64,000 bases of DNA from Bacteroides stercorirosoris (lineage in GTDB: Bacteria > Bacteroidota > Bacteroidia > Bacteroidales > Bacteroidaceae). Position numbers and translations under genes: made by a program. Numbering within the stretch: the first letter of the stretch is position 1; each line of letters opens with the position of its first letter. The notes under the pieces were generated by a model. The model did no database searches. It was not told where the DNA came from and was given only the letters and a program-made list of their open reading frames with translations. Where the stretch lies: the NCBI RefSeq assembly GCF_900142015.1, contig NZ_FQZN01000003.1:186001-250000 (forward strand), read 5' to 3'. Below, one piece after another: positions 35,229 through 44,006 of this stretch.

Positions 35229-36872
35229 ATGAAAAGCAAAAGACTGACTCTTTCCGTCTTATTTGTGGCTGTTGCAGTAGTGAATGCACTGGCTTGTACC
35301 AACCTTATTGTTGGTAAGAATGCCTCCACGGACGGTTCTACAATCGTTTCTTATTCTGCCGACTCTTACGGGTTGTTCGGCGAGTTATATCATTATCCTG
35401 CGGGCATACATAAGAAAGGTACCCTGATGGATGTGCATGAGTGGGACACCGGCAAGTATCTGGGACAGATTGAGCAGGCACGCCAGACGTACAACGTCAT
35501 CGGCAATATCAACGAATTCCAGCTTACCATTGCTGAAACCACTTTCGGAGGTCGTCCGGAACTGGTAGATACCACCGGTATCATCGACTACGGAAGCTTG
35601 ATTTATCTCGGTCTGCAACGTGCCCGTACCGCCCGTGAAGCTATCAAGGTAATGACTGACCTTGTACAGGAATATGGCTATTACAGCAGTGGCGAGTCTT
35701 TCACTATCGCTGATCCGAACGAGATCTGGATTATGGAGATGATTGGCAAAGGCCCCGGTGTGCGTGGTGCCGTGTGGGTGGCTGTGCGCATCCCTGATGA
35801 TTGCATCTCGGCACATGCCAACCAGTCGCGCATTCACCAGTTCGATATGAATGATAAGAACAACTGTATGTATTCTTCCGATGTCATCTCTTTTGCCCGC
35901 GAAAAAGGTTACTTCAACGGTGTGAACAAAGATTTCAGCTTTGCTGATGCATACGCTCCTCTGGATTTCGGTGCACGCCGTTACTGCGAAGCCCGCGTAT
36001 GGAGTTACTTCAATATGTTTACCGATCGTGGTGAGGAATTCCTTCCTTATATAGAAGGTAAAACCAATCAGCCCATGCCTCTCTACCTGAAAGCCAACCG
36101 CAAAATCTCCGTACAGGATGTGAAGAATGCCATGCGCGACCATTACGAAGGTACTCCGCTGGATATCAGCAAAGATTTTGGTGCCGGTCCTTATCACACC
36201 CCTTACCGTCTTTCTCCGCTGTCCTTCAAGGTGAACGACCAGGAATATTTCAACGAACGTCCCATCTCTACCCAGCAGTCAGGTTTCGTTTTCGTATCTC
36301 AGATGCGCTCTACCATGCCCGATGCTATCGGTGGCGTGCTGTGGTTCGGTACGGATGATGCCAACATGACTGTTTTCACCCCTGTATATTGCTGTACTGA
36401 TAAAGTGCCTGTATGCTACTCTCGTGTAGATGGTGCCGACTATATCACCTTCTCCTGGAATTCTTCTTTCTGGATTTTCAACTGGGTGGCGAACATGGTT
36501 TATCCCCGCTACGACCTGATGATTGGCGATGTACGTGCAAGCCAGTCGGAGATGGAAACTACTTTCAATGATGCACAGGAAGGAATCGAATCGGCTGCAT
36601 CCAAACTCTATTCCAAAGATCCTGCCCAGGCAAAAGCATTCCTGACTAACTATACGAATATGACCGCGCAGAGTACGCTCGATACCTGGAAACGTCTCGG
36701 CGAATTCCTTATCGTAAAATACAATGACGGTGTGGTGAAACGTATGAAAGACGGTAAGTTTGAACGTAATGCTATCGGTCAACCGGCAGGTGTGATACGT
36801 CCTGGATATCCGAAAGAGTTTCTGGAAGAATACGTGAAACAAACCGGTGATCGCTATAAGATGCCGAAGTAA
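35229..36872 (+). CDS. C69-family dipeptidase
   Basis: A 547-aa Ntn-hydrolase of the PepD/C69 family. The signal peptide (MKSKRLTLSVLFVAVAVVNA) would be cut close to LACTNLIVGKNASTDGSTIV, exposing the Cys nucleophile near the new N-terminus. Other family landmarks are GESFTIADPNEIWIMEMIG, GAVWVAVRIPDDCISAHANQSRI, and TQQSGFVFVSQMRSTMPDAIGGVLWFGTDD. It should release dipeptides from peptides in the periplasm or outside the cell. It follows the M23 peptidase by 51 bp and may share its transcript. Confidence 0.92.
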   Translation: MKSKRLTLSVLFVAVAVVNALACTNLIVGKNASTDGSTIVSYSADSYGLFGELYHYPAGIHKKGTLMDVHEWDTGKYLGQIEQARQTYNVIGNINEFQLTIAETTFGGRPELVDTTGIIDYGSLIYLGLQRARTAREAIKVMTDLVQEYGYYSSGESFTIADPNEIWIMEMIGKGPGVRGAVWVAVRIPDDCISAHANQSRIHQFDMNDKNNCMYSSDVISFAREKGYFNGVNKDFSFADAYAPLDFGARRYCEARVWSYFNMFTDRGEEFLPYIEGKTNQPMPLYLKANRKISVQDVKNAMRDHYEGTPLDISKDFGAGPYHTPYRLSPLSFKVNDQEYFNERPISTQQSGFVFVSQMRSTMPDAIGGVLWFGTDDANMTVFTPVYCCTDKVPVCYSRVDGADYITFSWNSSFWIFNWVANMVYPRYDLMIGDVRASQSEMETTFNDAQEGIESAASKLYSKDPAQAKAFLTNYTNMTAQSTLDTWKRLGEFLIVKYNDGVVKRMKDGKFERNAIGQPAGVIRPGYPKEFLEEYVKQTGDRYKMPK

Positions 36873-36887
36873 CACCCTGTTGCAGGC

Positions 36888-36935
36888 TTTGTAGATTTCG
36901 CAGGAACAATAAGAAGCCTGTGAAATCTGTACAAA
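36888..36935 (+). terminator. Hairpin after the C69 dipeptidase gene
   Basis: The left arm tttgtagatttcgcagg pairs with cctgtgaaatctgtacaaa across a short loop, with one mismatch and a small bulge. It lies 16 bp after the stop codon. Confidence 0.5.
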
Positions 36936-36983
36936 GCAGTGTAAATCTTTAATGGAAAAGTAGGATATTTGAACTTATTCGCC

Positions 36984-36991
36984 TACATTTG
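36984..36991 (+). promoter_or_regulatory. -7 promoter box of the phosphosugar mutase gene
   Basis: TACATTTG matches TAnnTTTG, 50 bp before the ATG at 37042. Confidence 0.5.
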
Positions 36992-37041
36992 TGTCTTACA
37001 ACTAATAGATATATTTTAACCTCTAAAATAACAATAATTGT

Positions 37042-38784
37042 ATGGAAAATCAGGAACTTATCAAGCAGGTAACTGAGAAAGCCCAGATGTGGCTCACCCC
37101 GGCATACGATGCCGAAACTCAGGCTGAAGTAAAACGCATGTTGGAAAACGAAGATAAAACTGAGTTGATAGATTGTTTCTATAAGGATTTGGAATTCGGT
37201 ACGGGTGGCCTGCGCGGCATCATGGGTGCTGGAACCAATCGCATGAATATCTATACCGTAGGCGCTGCAACACAGGGGCTTTCCAACTATCTGAATAAGT
37301 GTTTCAAGGACAAAGAGCAGATTTCCGTAGTGGTAGGTTATGACTGCCGTAACAATAGCGACAAATTCGCTAAAATCTCTGCCGACATCTTCTCTGCAAA
37401 CGGCATCAAAGTATATCTTTTCGATGATTTGCGTCCTACACCGGAAGTTTCATTCGCTATCCGTCACTTCGGATGCCAGAGCGGTATCAATATCACTGCC
37501 AGCCACAATCCGAGAGAATATAACGGTTACAAGGCTTATTGGGATGATGGTGCTCAAGTACTTGCTCCGCACGATACCGCTATCATCGATGAAGTAAACA
37601 AGGTGACTGTTGCCGACATCAAATTTGAAGGTAACAAAGACCTGATTCAGATCATTGGTGCTGATGTAGATAAGGTTTATCTGGATATGGTTCATTCTAT
37701 TTCTATAGATCCGGAAGTTATCAAGCGTCAGAAAGATCTCAGCATAGTTTATACTCCTCTGCATGGTGCAGGTCGTGTGCTTATTCCTTCTTCTCTGAAA
37801 GAATGGGGATTTGAGAATGTAAATTGCGTACCCGAACAGATGGTGAAGGACGGTAATTTCCCGACTGTGGTATCTCCGAACCCTGAAAATGCTGAGGCGC
37901 TTTCTATGGCTATCGCATTGGCGAAGAAACTTGATGCCGACATCGTAATGGCGAGCGATCCGGATGCTGACCGTGTGGGTATGGCTTGCAAAGATGATAA
38001 GGGCGAGTGGGTGCTTATCAATGGTAACCAGACTTGTCTGATCTTCTTGTATTACATCATCAAGAACCGTATTGCAATGGGCAAGATGCAGCCCAACGAC
38101 TTCATCGTGAAGACCATTGTAACGACTGAACTGATTAAGGCTGTCGCTGATAAGAATAAGATTGAAATGCGTGATTGCTACACCGGTTTCAAATGGATTG
38201 CACGTGAAATTCGTTTGAGCGAAGGCAAGCAGCAATATATTGGTGGTGGTGAAGAAAGTTACGGCTTCCTGGCAGAAGATTTTGTTCGGGATAAAGATGC
38301 CGTTTCTGCCTGTTCATTGTTGGCTGAGATCTGTGCCTGGGCTAAGGATCAGGGCAAGACGCTGTATGATGTGCTGATGGATATCTATGTAGAGTATGGT
38401 TTCTCTAAAGAAACGACTGTAAACGTAGTGAAACCCGGTAAGAGCGGTGCGGATGAAATCAAAGCCATGATGGATAACTTCCGTGCTAACCCGCCGAAAG
38501 AAATCGGAGGTTCACCTGTCAAATTGATCAAGGATTATAAGACATTGAAGATGATCGATGCTCAAGGAAATGCTGTTGATCTGGATATGCCGGAGACTTC
38601 AAATGTTCTTCAGTATTTCACGGAAGATGGTACAAAGATTTCTGTTCGTCCGTCGGGTACAGAACCGAAAATCAAGTTCTATATCGAGGTGAAGGGCGAA
38701 ATGGGTTGCCCGAAATGCTACGCCAGTGCGGATGCAGAAGCAGAAGAAAAGGTGGTGGCTGTTCGTAAGTCACTCGGTATCTAA
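37042..38784 (+). CDS. Phosphoglucomutase/phosphomannomutase family enzyme
   Basis: A 580-aa alpha-D-phosphohexomutase that moves phosphate between C1 and C6 of hexoses, linking glycolysis with glycogen and sugar-nucleotide synthesis. All four active-site loops are visible: the phosphoserine loop TASHNPREYNGYK, the metal loop DPDADRVG, the sugar loop GGEESYG, and the phosphate-binding loop VRPSGTEPKIKFY. The N-terminal FGTGGLRGIMGAGTNRMN matches the long-form bacterial PGM2-like group, in agreement with its length. Glucose versus mannose preference cannot be told from sequence alone. Confidence 0.94.
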   Translation: MENQELIKQVTEKAQMWLTPAYDAETQAEVKRMLENEDKTELIDCFYKDLEFGTGGLRGIMGAGTNRMNIYTVGAATQGLSNYLNKCFKDKEQISVVVGYDCRNNSDKFAKISADIFSANGIKVYLFDDLRPTPEVSFAIRHFGCQSGINITASHNPREYNGYKAYWDDGAQVLAPHDTAIIDEVNKVTVADIKFEGNKDLIQIIGADVDKVYLDMVHSISIDPEVIKRQKDLSIVYTPLHGAGRVLIPSSLKEWGFENVNCVPEQMVKDGNFPTVVSPNPENAEALSMAIALAKKLDADIVMASDPDADRVGMACKDDKGEWVLINGNQTCLIFLYYIIKNRIAMGKMQPNDFIVKTIVTTELIKAVADKNKIEMRDCYTGFKWIAREIRLSEGKQQYIGGGEESYGFLAEDFVRDKDAVSACSLLAEICAWAKDQGKTLYDVLMDIYVEYGFSKETTVNVVKPGKSGADEIKAMMDNFRANPPKEIGGSPVKLIKDYKTLKMIDAQGNAVDLDMPETSNVLQYFTEDGTKISVRPSGTEPKIKFYIEVKGEMGCPKCYASADAEAEEKVVAVRKSLGI

Positions 38785-38810
38785 AGATAAACTGCTGTAA
38801 GGCAGAAGGA

Positions 38811-38850
38811 AAGGTGTAATCCTGCGAAGGGTTGCACCTTTTTTGTTTTT
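38811..38850 (+). terminator. Rho-independent terminator of the mutase gene
   Basis: A 9-bp stem (aaggtgtaa / ttgcacctt, one wobble pair) is followed at once by a T-rich run with one interruption. It lies 26 bp after the stop codon. Confidence 0.8.
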
Positions 38851-38973
38851 TGCCGGGCAGTGTGTGCTTTCTTTCCGGATTAAGGTTCTTTTACTTTCTT
38901 TAAGTCATTCCTCTAATCATTCTCTGTTAAATGCCGTTCTATAAGCAACATCTAAACCTAAACTAAAATAGTT

Positions 38974-39873
38974 ATGAAAGATCTTGTTGCCGGCATTAAG
39001 TATGATGCCGCTAAAGTGATTGAACAGGCCGTAGGGCCAAGTAAAGAATTCTGCATGGGTTACATGAACCCCGGTGCTCCGAATGGTCAGGGATACATCT
39101 CTACCATGAAACTCTCAGTGGGCACAGTCGATGTAAAAGACCTTGACGTAGTTACCGAAAACATTGTTTCGTATGACCGTTGCGAAAAGAACGATGCCTA
39201 TATCGGACAAATCAATATGCTGACCGTATCTTCTTTCTGTGGTCAGAACGGTGCTGTATGGGGATACGACCTCGCTGTACACGAAGATATTGCTACAGGT
39301 AAGGAGAAACCCATGTACATGCAGGAACAACCGGATGGAAAACCCGCTATTCCCGTATATAATGCCCGCCCATTGCTGGAAGCAAGCGAACGCCTCTTCG
39401 GACGTGAGGGCCAGCGACGCTTCCCACCCATGCCGGGAGCACACGTCATCTGCGCCAACAAGGATGTGACAGCCCGCGGACCTGTGTGGGTATGGTCGGC
39501 CATTGGCATCGCTATCCTGAAAAATCGTAGTGACGGCTCTTGCCTCTTCATCGAGGATGCCAACACGTATGGCGATGATAGGACTACCGAAGCCGAAATC
39601 ATAGGTTTCCTGGAAGGCTCACTCCGTAAAGTAACCAACAGCATTGTGCTGTGTGGACAAGACCAGTCGGTAGAGTACGACCGCATTTATGTAGGCTACA
39701 AGTACACTTTCGTAGAACCGAATCAAGTGGGTTGCGCGTTGACTTGCGCCCCGTACATTTATCTGGCTCAGAATGCCATTCCCGAGGGAATGAAAGCTGC
39801 CGACCTAAAAGGCATGCCTATCGACGAGTGGGAAAAGAAGCTGGGACTTGAGCACCTGGCAATGATTGAATAA
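38974..39873 (+). CDS. Pyruvoyl-dependent histidine decarboxylase-like proenzyme
   Basis: A 299-aa protein whose sequence follows the pyruvoyl-type histidine decarboxylase of Gram-positive bacteria. NIVSYDRCEKNDAYIGQINM matches the substrate-binding region with the key Asp. LTVSSFCGQNG contains the Ser86-Ser87 pair where the proenzyme would cut itself to make the pyruvoyl group. KYTFVEPNQVGCALTCAPY holds the catalytic Glu. The expected products are a beta chain of about 86 residues and an alpha chain of about 213. It would turn histidine into histamine, using a proton. It is the first gene of a tight operon with a second pyruvoyl decarboxylase and an antiporter. Another amino acid as substrate remains possible. 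Confidence 0.85.
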   Translation: MKDLVAGIKYDAAKVIEQAVGPSKEFCMGYMNPGAPNGQGYISTMKLSVGTVDVKDLDVVTENIVSYDRCEKNDAYIGQINMLTVSSFCGQNGAVWGYDLAVHEDIATGKEKPMYMQEQPDGKPAIPVYNARPLLEASERLFGREGQRRFPPMPGAHVICANKDVTARGPVWVWSAIGIAILKNRSDGSCLFIEDANTYGDDRTTEAEIIGFLEGSLRKVTNSIVLCGQDQSVEYDRIYVGYKYTFVEPNQVGCALTCAPYIYLAQNAIPEGMKAADLKGMPIDEWEKKLGLEHLAMIE

Positions 39874-39914
39874 TAAGACCTAACCTAGACTTTACCTATA
39901 TAAATATTTTTATC

Positions 39915-40544
39915 ATGGATGAAATGAAAGGGACACGTTATCCCATTTTCGGATTTGTAACAGGTGGTACAGGCGCTTTTAATGACGGTATTCCACCTCA
40001 GCCTTATGAAACCTTTGCCTATGACCTCGCCTTGCACGAAGCCGGAATTGAAAACTTTAATGTAATTCCTTACACCTCTGTTATGCCGCCCGAAATACGT
40101 GGCAACCTGGTGACCATTACCCCGGAGATGAATCAGAAATTCCATTATCTGCCTTTCCGTCCCGACATTAAAGACCAGTTTCATCATGGAGCAGTGCTGG
40201 AAGTGATTGTCGCCGGATCGGGTGCCAACTATGTCGAACATAAAGCAATTGCTACCGGCGTGGGCATCGTATGGGCAAAGAAGAACGGTAAGTTTGTGGG
40301 AGGTTTTGCTGCCGAGTATGTGCAGTATTACGACTCAAAGATTGATGATGAAATAGCGGGTGCAGAAGTACGCATGTGGTTGAATAAGTCGTTGAATCAT
40401 GAACTCTCCATGCGTGGCATGGAACAGGACGGTGATAAGGAGTTATTCCATAATTTCATCAATATACCTTCCGATAATCCGTTTGCATACTGTCTGACGG
40501 CTATCGGTTTCCTGAACTTTGGTTATGCACCATTAGCTAAATAA
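39915..40544 (+). CDS. Pyruvoyl-dependent arginine decarboxylase-like proenzyme
   Basis: A 209-aa protein of the PvlArgDC/AaxB family. The N-terminal part (FVTGGTGAFNDGI...YETFAYDLALHEAGIENFN) and the self-cleavage segment VIPYTSVMPPEI fit the family. The cut is expected between Thr54 and Ser55, as in chlamydial AaxB, which also has Thr-Ser. The C-terminal alpha chain keeps LEVIVAGSGANYVEHKAIATGVGIVWAKK. It should turn arginine into agmatine. Its fold family is related to, but clearly distinct from, the HdcA-like enzyme encoded 41 bp upstream. The antiporter gene begins 5 bp after its stop, so the three form one transcript. Confidence 0.85.
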   Translation: MDEMKGTRYPIFGFVTGGTGAFNDGIPPQPYETFAYDLALHEAGIENFNVIPYTSVMPPEIRGNLVTITPEMNQKFHYLPFRPDIKDQFHHGAVLEVIVAGSGANYVEHKAIATGVGIVWAKKNGKFVGGFAAEYVQYYDSKIDDEIAGAEVRMWLNKSLNHELSMRGMEQDGDKELFHNFINIPSDNPFAYCLTAIGFLNFGYAPLAK

Positions 40545-40549
40545 GTGAT

Positions 40550-41983
40550 ATGGCGGATACTTCAAAGAAATTAGGATTGGGCGGACTCGTCGCTATCGTC
40601 TTCGGTTCCATGATTGGTGGAGGTATTTTCAATATCTCGCAAAACATGGCACAAGGAGCGGGGTTAGGGGCCACTCTTATCTCCTGGGTCATTTCGGGAG
40701 TGGGAGTATTGTTCCTTGTGCTCAACTTCAAGGTGTTGGCCGATGCCCGTCCTGATCTCAATGAAGGTATCTATCAGTACGCAAAAGAGGGTTTTGGCAA
40801 TTATGTGGGATTTAACATTGCCTGGGGATACTGGCTGTGTGCAGCTATGGGTAACGTGGCGTTTGCCGTGATGCTCAATGACTCGTTCGGTGAGTTTCTC
40901 CCTGTGCTGCTTCATCATGGCTGGCAGACGGTGGTGTTTGGATCGTTCTTCATTTGGGCCATGTATTTCATTGTGGCAAGAGGTGTGAAAGCTGCTGCCG
41001 CCCTGAATACAATAGTCACTATCGTGAAGTTCGCGGCGTTGATATTAATTGTCATTATCCTCTTTATTTTCTTTAAAATAGGTGCGCTGAGTTTTGATTT
41101 CTGGGGACATACGCCTGACTTGGGATCCATAGGAGCACAGGTGAAGAGTACCATGCTTGTCACCCTCTGGTGCTTCATCGGTGTGGAGGGTGCCGTGGTG
41201 ATGTCTGCCCATGCCCGCAACAGTAAAGATGTGGGTAAAGCGGGTGTTATCGGTTTTCTGCTGGCGTTGGTGCTTTATGCATTAATCAGCGTTTTGTCCT
41301 ATGGTATCATGCACCAGCCTGAACTGGCAAAGTTGGATGACCCGTCCGTGGCATACGTGCTGAAACATGCGGTGGGCGACTGGGCTTATACCTTTGTGGT
41401 GCTCAGTGTCATAGTCTCTGTTATTGGTGGTTGGATTGCCTGGACGTTGATGTGTGCGCAAGTACCCTATACGGCTGCTCAGGTAAAGATATTGCCGAAG
41501 TCATTCCTACGTGAGAATAAGAAGTCGACACCTATTTATGCCTTGCTGATATCCAGTATCATCATGCAGGTGTTTATGGTGATGGTTGCTATGGCAAAGT
41601 CGGTTTACGATGCCGCTATCGACATTACCGGTGTCATGATCCTTCCCGCTTATCTGTTCTGCGGAATCTATCTGGTGAAAGCCAGCTTTATGAAAGGGGA
41701 ACTGAGCACAACAGATCCGAAGAAGATTGGTCAATACCGCTTTATCGGTATCGTGTCTTCTTTATTCTGCCTTTGGTTGCTCTATGCAGGCGGATTGTTG
41801 CTTTTGCTTGTGACGTCCATTTTCTATTTGGTGGGTATCTATTTCTATGTAGTGGCACGCAAACAGAACCGGGCGCAGGGGGAACCAATCTTCTCTCATG
41901 CTGAACGTTGGCTGGCACTGGCCATTGCGGTTTGCTCCGTAATAGCGGTGATACTGTTGATTGAGGGAAAGGTGGGACTCTGA
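40550..41983 (+). CDS. APC-family amino acid/amine antiporter
   Basis: A 477-aa inner-membrane transporter with about 12 hydrophobic segments. The first helix has the APC signature VAIVFGSMIGGGIFNISQNMAQGAG, and the sixth region has LVTLWCFIGVEGAVVMSAHARNSKDVGKAG. It resembles basic amino acid antiporters such as AaxC and ArcD. Placed 5 bp after the second pyruvoyl decarboxylase gene, it probably swaps the amino acid substrate for the amine product. That would complete a decarboxylase/antiporter cycle that removes cytoplasmic protons. Whether it handles arginine/agmatine, histidine/histamine or both is open. Confidence 0.9.
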   Translation: MADTSKKLGLGGLVAIVFGSMIGGGIFNISQNMAQGAGLGATLISWVISGVGVLFLVLNFKVLADARPDLNEGIYQYAKEGFGNYVGFNIAWGYWLCAAMGNVAFAVMLNDSFGEFLPVLLHHGWQTVVFGSFFIWAMYFIVARGVKAAAALNTIVTIVKFAALILIVIILFIFFKIGALSFDFWGHTPDLGSIGAQVKSTMLVTLWCFIGVEGAVVMSAHARNSKDVGKAGVIGFLLALVLYALISVLSYGIMHQPELAKLDDPSVAYVLKHAVGDWAYTFVVLSVIVSVIGGWIAWTLMCAQVPYTAAQVKILPKSFLRENKKSTPIYALLISSIIMQVFMVMVAMAKSVYDAAIDITGVMILPAYLFCGIYLVKASFMKGELSTTDPKKIGQYRFIGIVSSLFCLWLLYAGGLLLLLVTSIFYLVGIYFYVVARKQNRAQGEPIFSHAERWLALAIAVCSVIAVILLIEGKVGL

Positions 41984-41995
41984 TCATTTAAAATT

Positions 41996-42191
41996 GAAGA
42001 ATTAAGAGTTAAAAGTTGTCGGCTGCCGGGAGGCAGTTGCCGATAGAGATAAAATACAGATTGCGGTTGCACGCGATTGGTTGATGTGAATGAGAGTCGT
42101 TTCATTCGTAGTTGTTCGTTTGTTGAGTGCGTGTCCTCCGCAATCTGTTCTTATTTCATTTATCTCTCTCCTTTTAACTTTTTAATTCTTC
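41996..42191. repeat. Long fold-back element between convergent genes
   Basis: Nested inverted arms span almost 200 bp. The outer arms are gaagaattaagagttaaaag (41996-42015) and cttttaactttttaattcttc (42171-42191). The next pair is gagataaa and tttatctc, and the inner pair cagattgcgg (42057-42066) and ccgcaatctg (42138-42147) is perfect. The right arm includes the last codons of nudC. It may end both transcripts, or be a relic of a palindromic mobile sequence. Confidence 0.65.
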
Positions 42192-42989
42192 TTTTTGATT
42201 TAGCCACCAGTCTATCATTTTCCGTGCGATACTTAGTTTACGTGGTATTTCCGGAAGGTTCTCTTTGGAGTAGAAAGCACCGGCACTGAGTTCGTCTTTC
42301 TGTAGTTTGATTTCTCCGTCTTCATAATCGGCAATGAAACCTACCATTAATCCGCTGGGATAGGGCCAAGGCTGATTTCCGAAATAAGTGATGTTTTTCA
42401 CTTTTAATCCCGTTTCTTCCATTACTTCCCGTTCTACACATTGTTCCAGCGTTTCTCCGGGTTCAAGGAATCCCGCTACCAGTCCGTAGAATGTTCCGCG
42501 GAAGTTGCGTGCATGCACCAGCAAAAGTTCTTCTCCACGGCGTATCAGTACGATGATAGCGGTAGAAATGGGTGGATATATTTCGTAGGCACACGAAGGA
42601 CACTTTTTCATGATAGCTGTTTGTTGTTCCGTAGGCGTGCCACATACCGGACAAAAGCGACTGTGCTGATCCCAATACAATATCTGATAAGCCTTTCCGG
42701 CAGCTTTGTAGTCATCCAGGGTGATGTATTCGTAAGAGCCTCGCAGGTTGACCATGATCCAGTCTTCAGTTTCCTCAACAAGTTGTTCGATGTCGAATGC
42801 GTGCACCATTTCATCCGTAGGCAGAAATACTTCATGAATAGTGCTACCTGTACCGGGTTTCAACGGTGGTTTCGTACCATAAGGTACACTGTATTTAATC
42901 TCTCCTTTTTCTGTTCTTTCTTTTTTCAGCAGCAGTTGGTCCTTAAAGAAGACGAACCACTGCGTAGGGTTTTGATCTAGTTCTTTCAT
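42174..42989 (-). CDS. nudC: NAD(+) diphosphatase (Nudix hydrolase)
   Basis: A 271-aa Nudix enzyme of the NudC group, which cuts NADH to NMNH and AMP and can remove NAD caps from RNA. Four Cys for a zinc ribbon are visible (FCPVCGTPTE ... KKCPSCAYEIYP). The Nudix box reads GFLEPGETLEQCVEREVMEETG, with all catalytic Glu. The NudC-specific SQPWPFPxS-type motif is present as NQPWPYPSGLMVGF. Its start overlaps the end of the HU-like gene by 4 bp (ATGA), so the two are translationally coupled. Confidence 0.93.
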   Translation of the reverse strand: MKELDQNPTQWFVFFKDQLLLKKERTEKGEIKYSVPYGTKPPLKPGTGSTIHEVFLPTDEMVHAFDIEQLVEETEDWIMVNLRGSYEYITLDDYKAAGKAYQILYWDQHSRFCPVCGTPTEQQTAIMKKCPSCAYEIYPPISTAIIVLIRRGEELLLVHARNFRGTFYGLVAGFLEPGETLEQCVEREVMEETGLKVKNITYFGNQPWPYPSGLMVGFIADYEDGEIKLQKDELSAGAFYSKENLPEIPRKLSIARKMIDWWLNQKEELKS

Positions 42990-43603
42990 TTTCCTTCTTC
43001 ATTTTTGATGTATACTACATTTCTGCCTGTTCCGCGTCGGCGCAGGACGCCTTCAGTGATAAATGCATTCAACTCGTTCATGGCAGTTCGCTCTCCGCTA
43101 CCGGTCAGCCTGATGTATTCTCTCCGTGAGACGCAGACATTTTTATCGAGAAATGTGAGCAATGCTTCTTTTTTCTTTTCGATATTGATGTCTCCCTTTG
43201 AAGGACGGGTAGGTGACTGGATACGTTCTAAGGTCATTTGAGTTCTCATTTTCTTTTTGAACGCCTTGCTAGTGCGCAGACACACATTTTTGAAGACGAT
43301 TGATTCTGCACGTATCTTTTTCTCCGGCGTGGCTTCTCGCAGACATTTCAAGGAAGTGCTAAGGAAACCGAGTTCTCCTAATTCTACGATATTACCGTCC
43401 GATAGCAATTCGCACAATTCGTCCGTAATACCCTGTAGAGCTCCTTCCAACAGGGCGTACGGAAGGTGTTGGAGCATAGCTACTTGTTTCAGAAACTCTT
43501 TGGTGGTGTACGTTTTTTTAGGATAGATACGGGCGTGAAGCGCTTTTTCTGCTTTTTTTCCTTTCGGAGCGGGCGTTTCGTAAAGATCATAATATGCACT
43601 CAT
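42986..43603 (-). CDS. HU-family DNA-binding protein with extra C-terminal domain
   Basis: A 205-aa protein. The N-terminal 130 residues fit the HU-HIG form found in Bacteroidota (ARIYPKKTYTTKEFLKQVAML...LSDGNIVELGELGFLSTSLKCL...IVFKNVCLRTSKAFKKKM). The C-terminal 65 residues resemble a winged helix (KKEALLTFLDKNVCVSRREYIRLTGSGERTAMNELNAFITEGVLRRRGTGRN). It probably binds DNA as a dimer. It is the first gene of a pair with nudC, reading away from the CRISPR locus. Its upstream region holds several dyads that could be operators. Confidence 0.88.
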   Translation of the reverse strand: MSAYYDLYETPAPKGKKAEKALHARIYPKKTYTTKEFLKQVAMLQHLPYALLEGALQGITDELCELLSDGNIVELGELGFLSTSLKCLREATPEKKIRAESIVFKNVCLRTSKAFKKKMRTQMTLERIQSPTRPSKGDINIEKKKEALLTFLDKNVCVSRREYIRLTGSGERTAMNELNAFITEGVLRRRGTGRNVVYIKNEEGK

Positions 43604-43920
43604 AAGATTTTGAGTTAAAGGGTTAATGATGTTGTTTTTACGAAGTGCATAAATATATTCTTGTTCTTTCAGTAATTAAATTCTTTAGTTCTGACGAATT
43701 AATATTGCATTCGCATGAATTTATTTGTGCAACAAGTATAACTCTTTCATGCAATATTTGTATATGTCTCGTGCAACAAATGTTGCATGAAAAAATCACA
43801 TCCTTTGCATGAGAAAATTTTAGCATGCAAAGGTATAAATAATAGTGAAACGATGGAGAGTTTTCAGGAAAAGAATTAATAATTGTGCATGGTGTTGAAA
43901 GTGTAGTAGGGGCAAGGCAT
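43604..43920. other. Intergenic region with clustered TGCA/GCATG dyads
   Basis: No gene is seen. Two strong dyads stand out: tgcaaca-aa-tgttgca (43772-43787) and cctttgcatg with catgcaaagg (43802-43811 and 43824-43833, 12-nt spacer). Single GCATGA or GTGCAAC half-sites occur around 43708, 43728 and 43747. They lie between the HU-like gene and the tracrRNA candidate, both on the minus strand. Confidence 0.6.
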
Positions 43921-44000
43921 AAAAAATCCCCCGTTAAAGGACGAGGGAACCTAATGTTTTCACAACGGAATAATCCTTATTGTGATTTTCTTTCATTTTA
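43921..44000 (-). ncRNA. tracrRNA candidate of the type II-C CRISPR system
   Basis: On the minus strand the sequence tactaaaatgaaagaaaatc and the next bases cacaa match the complement of the CRISPR repeat with one mismatch in about 25 nt, so it can pair with the 5' part of the crRNA repeat. After this anti-repeat come a small hairpin (gga-ttat-tcc) and a terminator (ccctcgt-ccttta-acggggg then attttt, 43921-43946). A TAnnTTTG box lies at 44007-44014, so the RNA should start near 44000 and be about 80 nt. It reads away from cas9, on the same strand as the crRNAs. The exact 5' end is not certain. Confidence 0.85.
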
Positions 44001-44006
44001 GTACGA

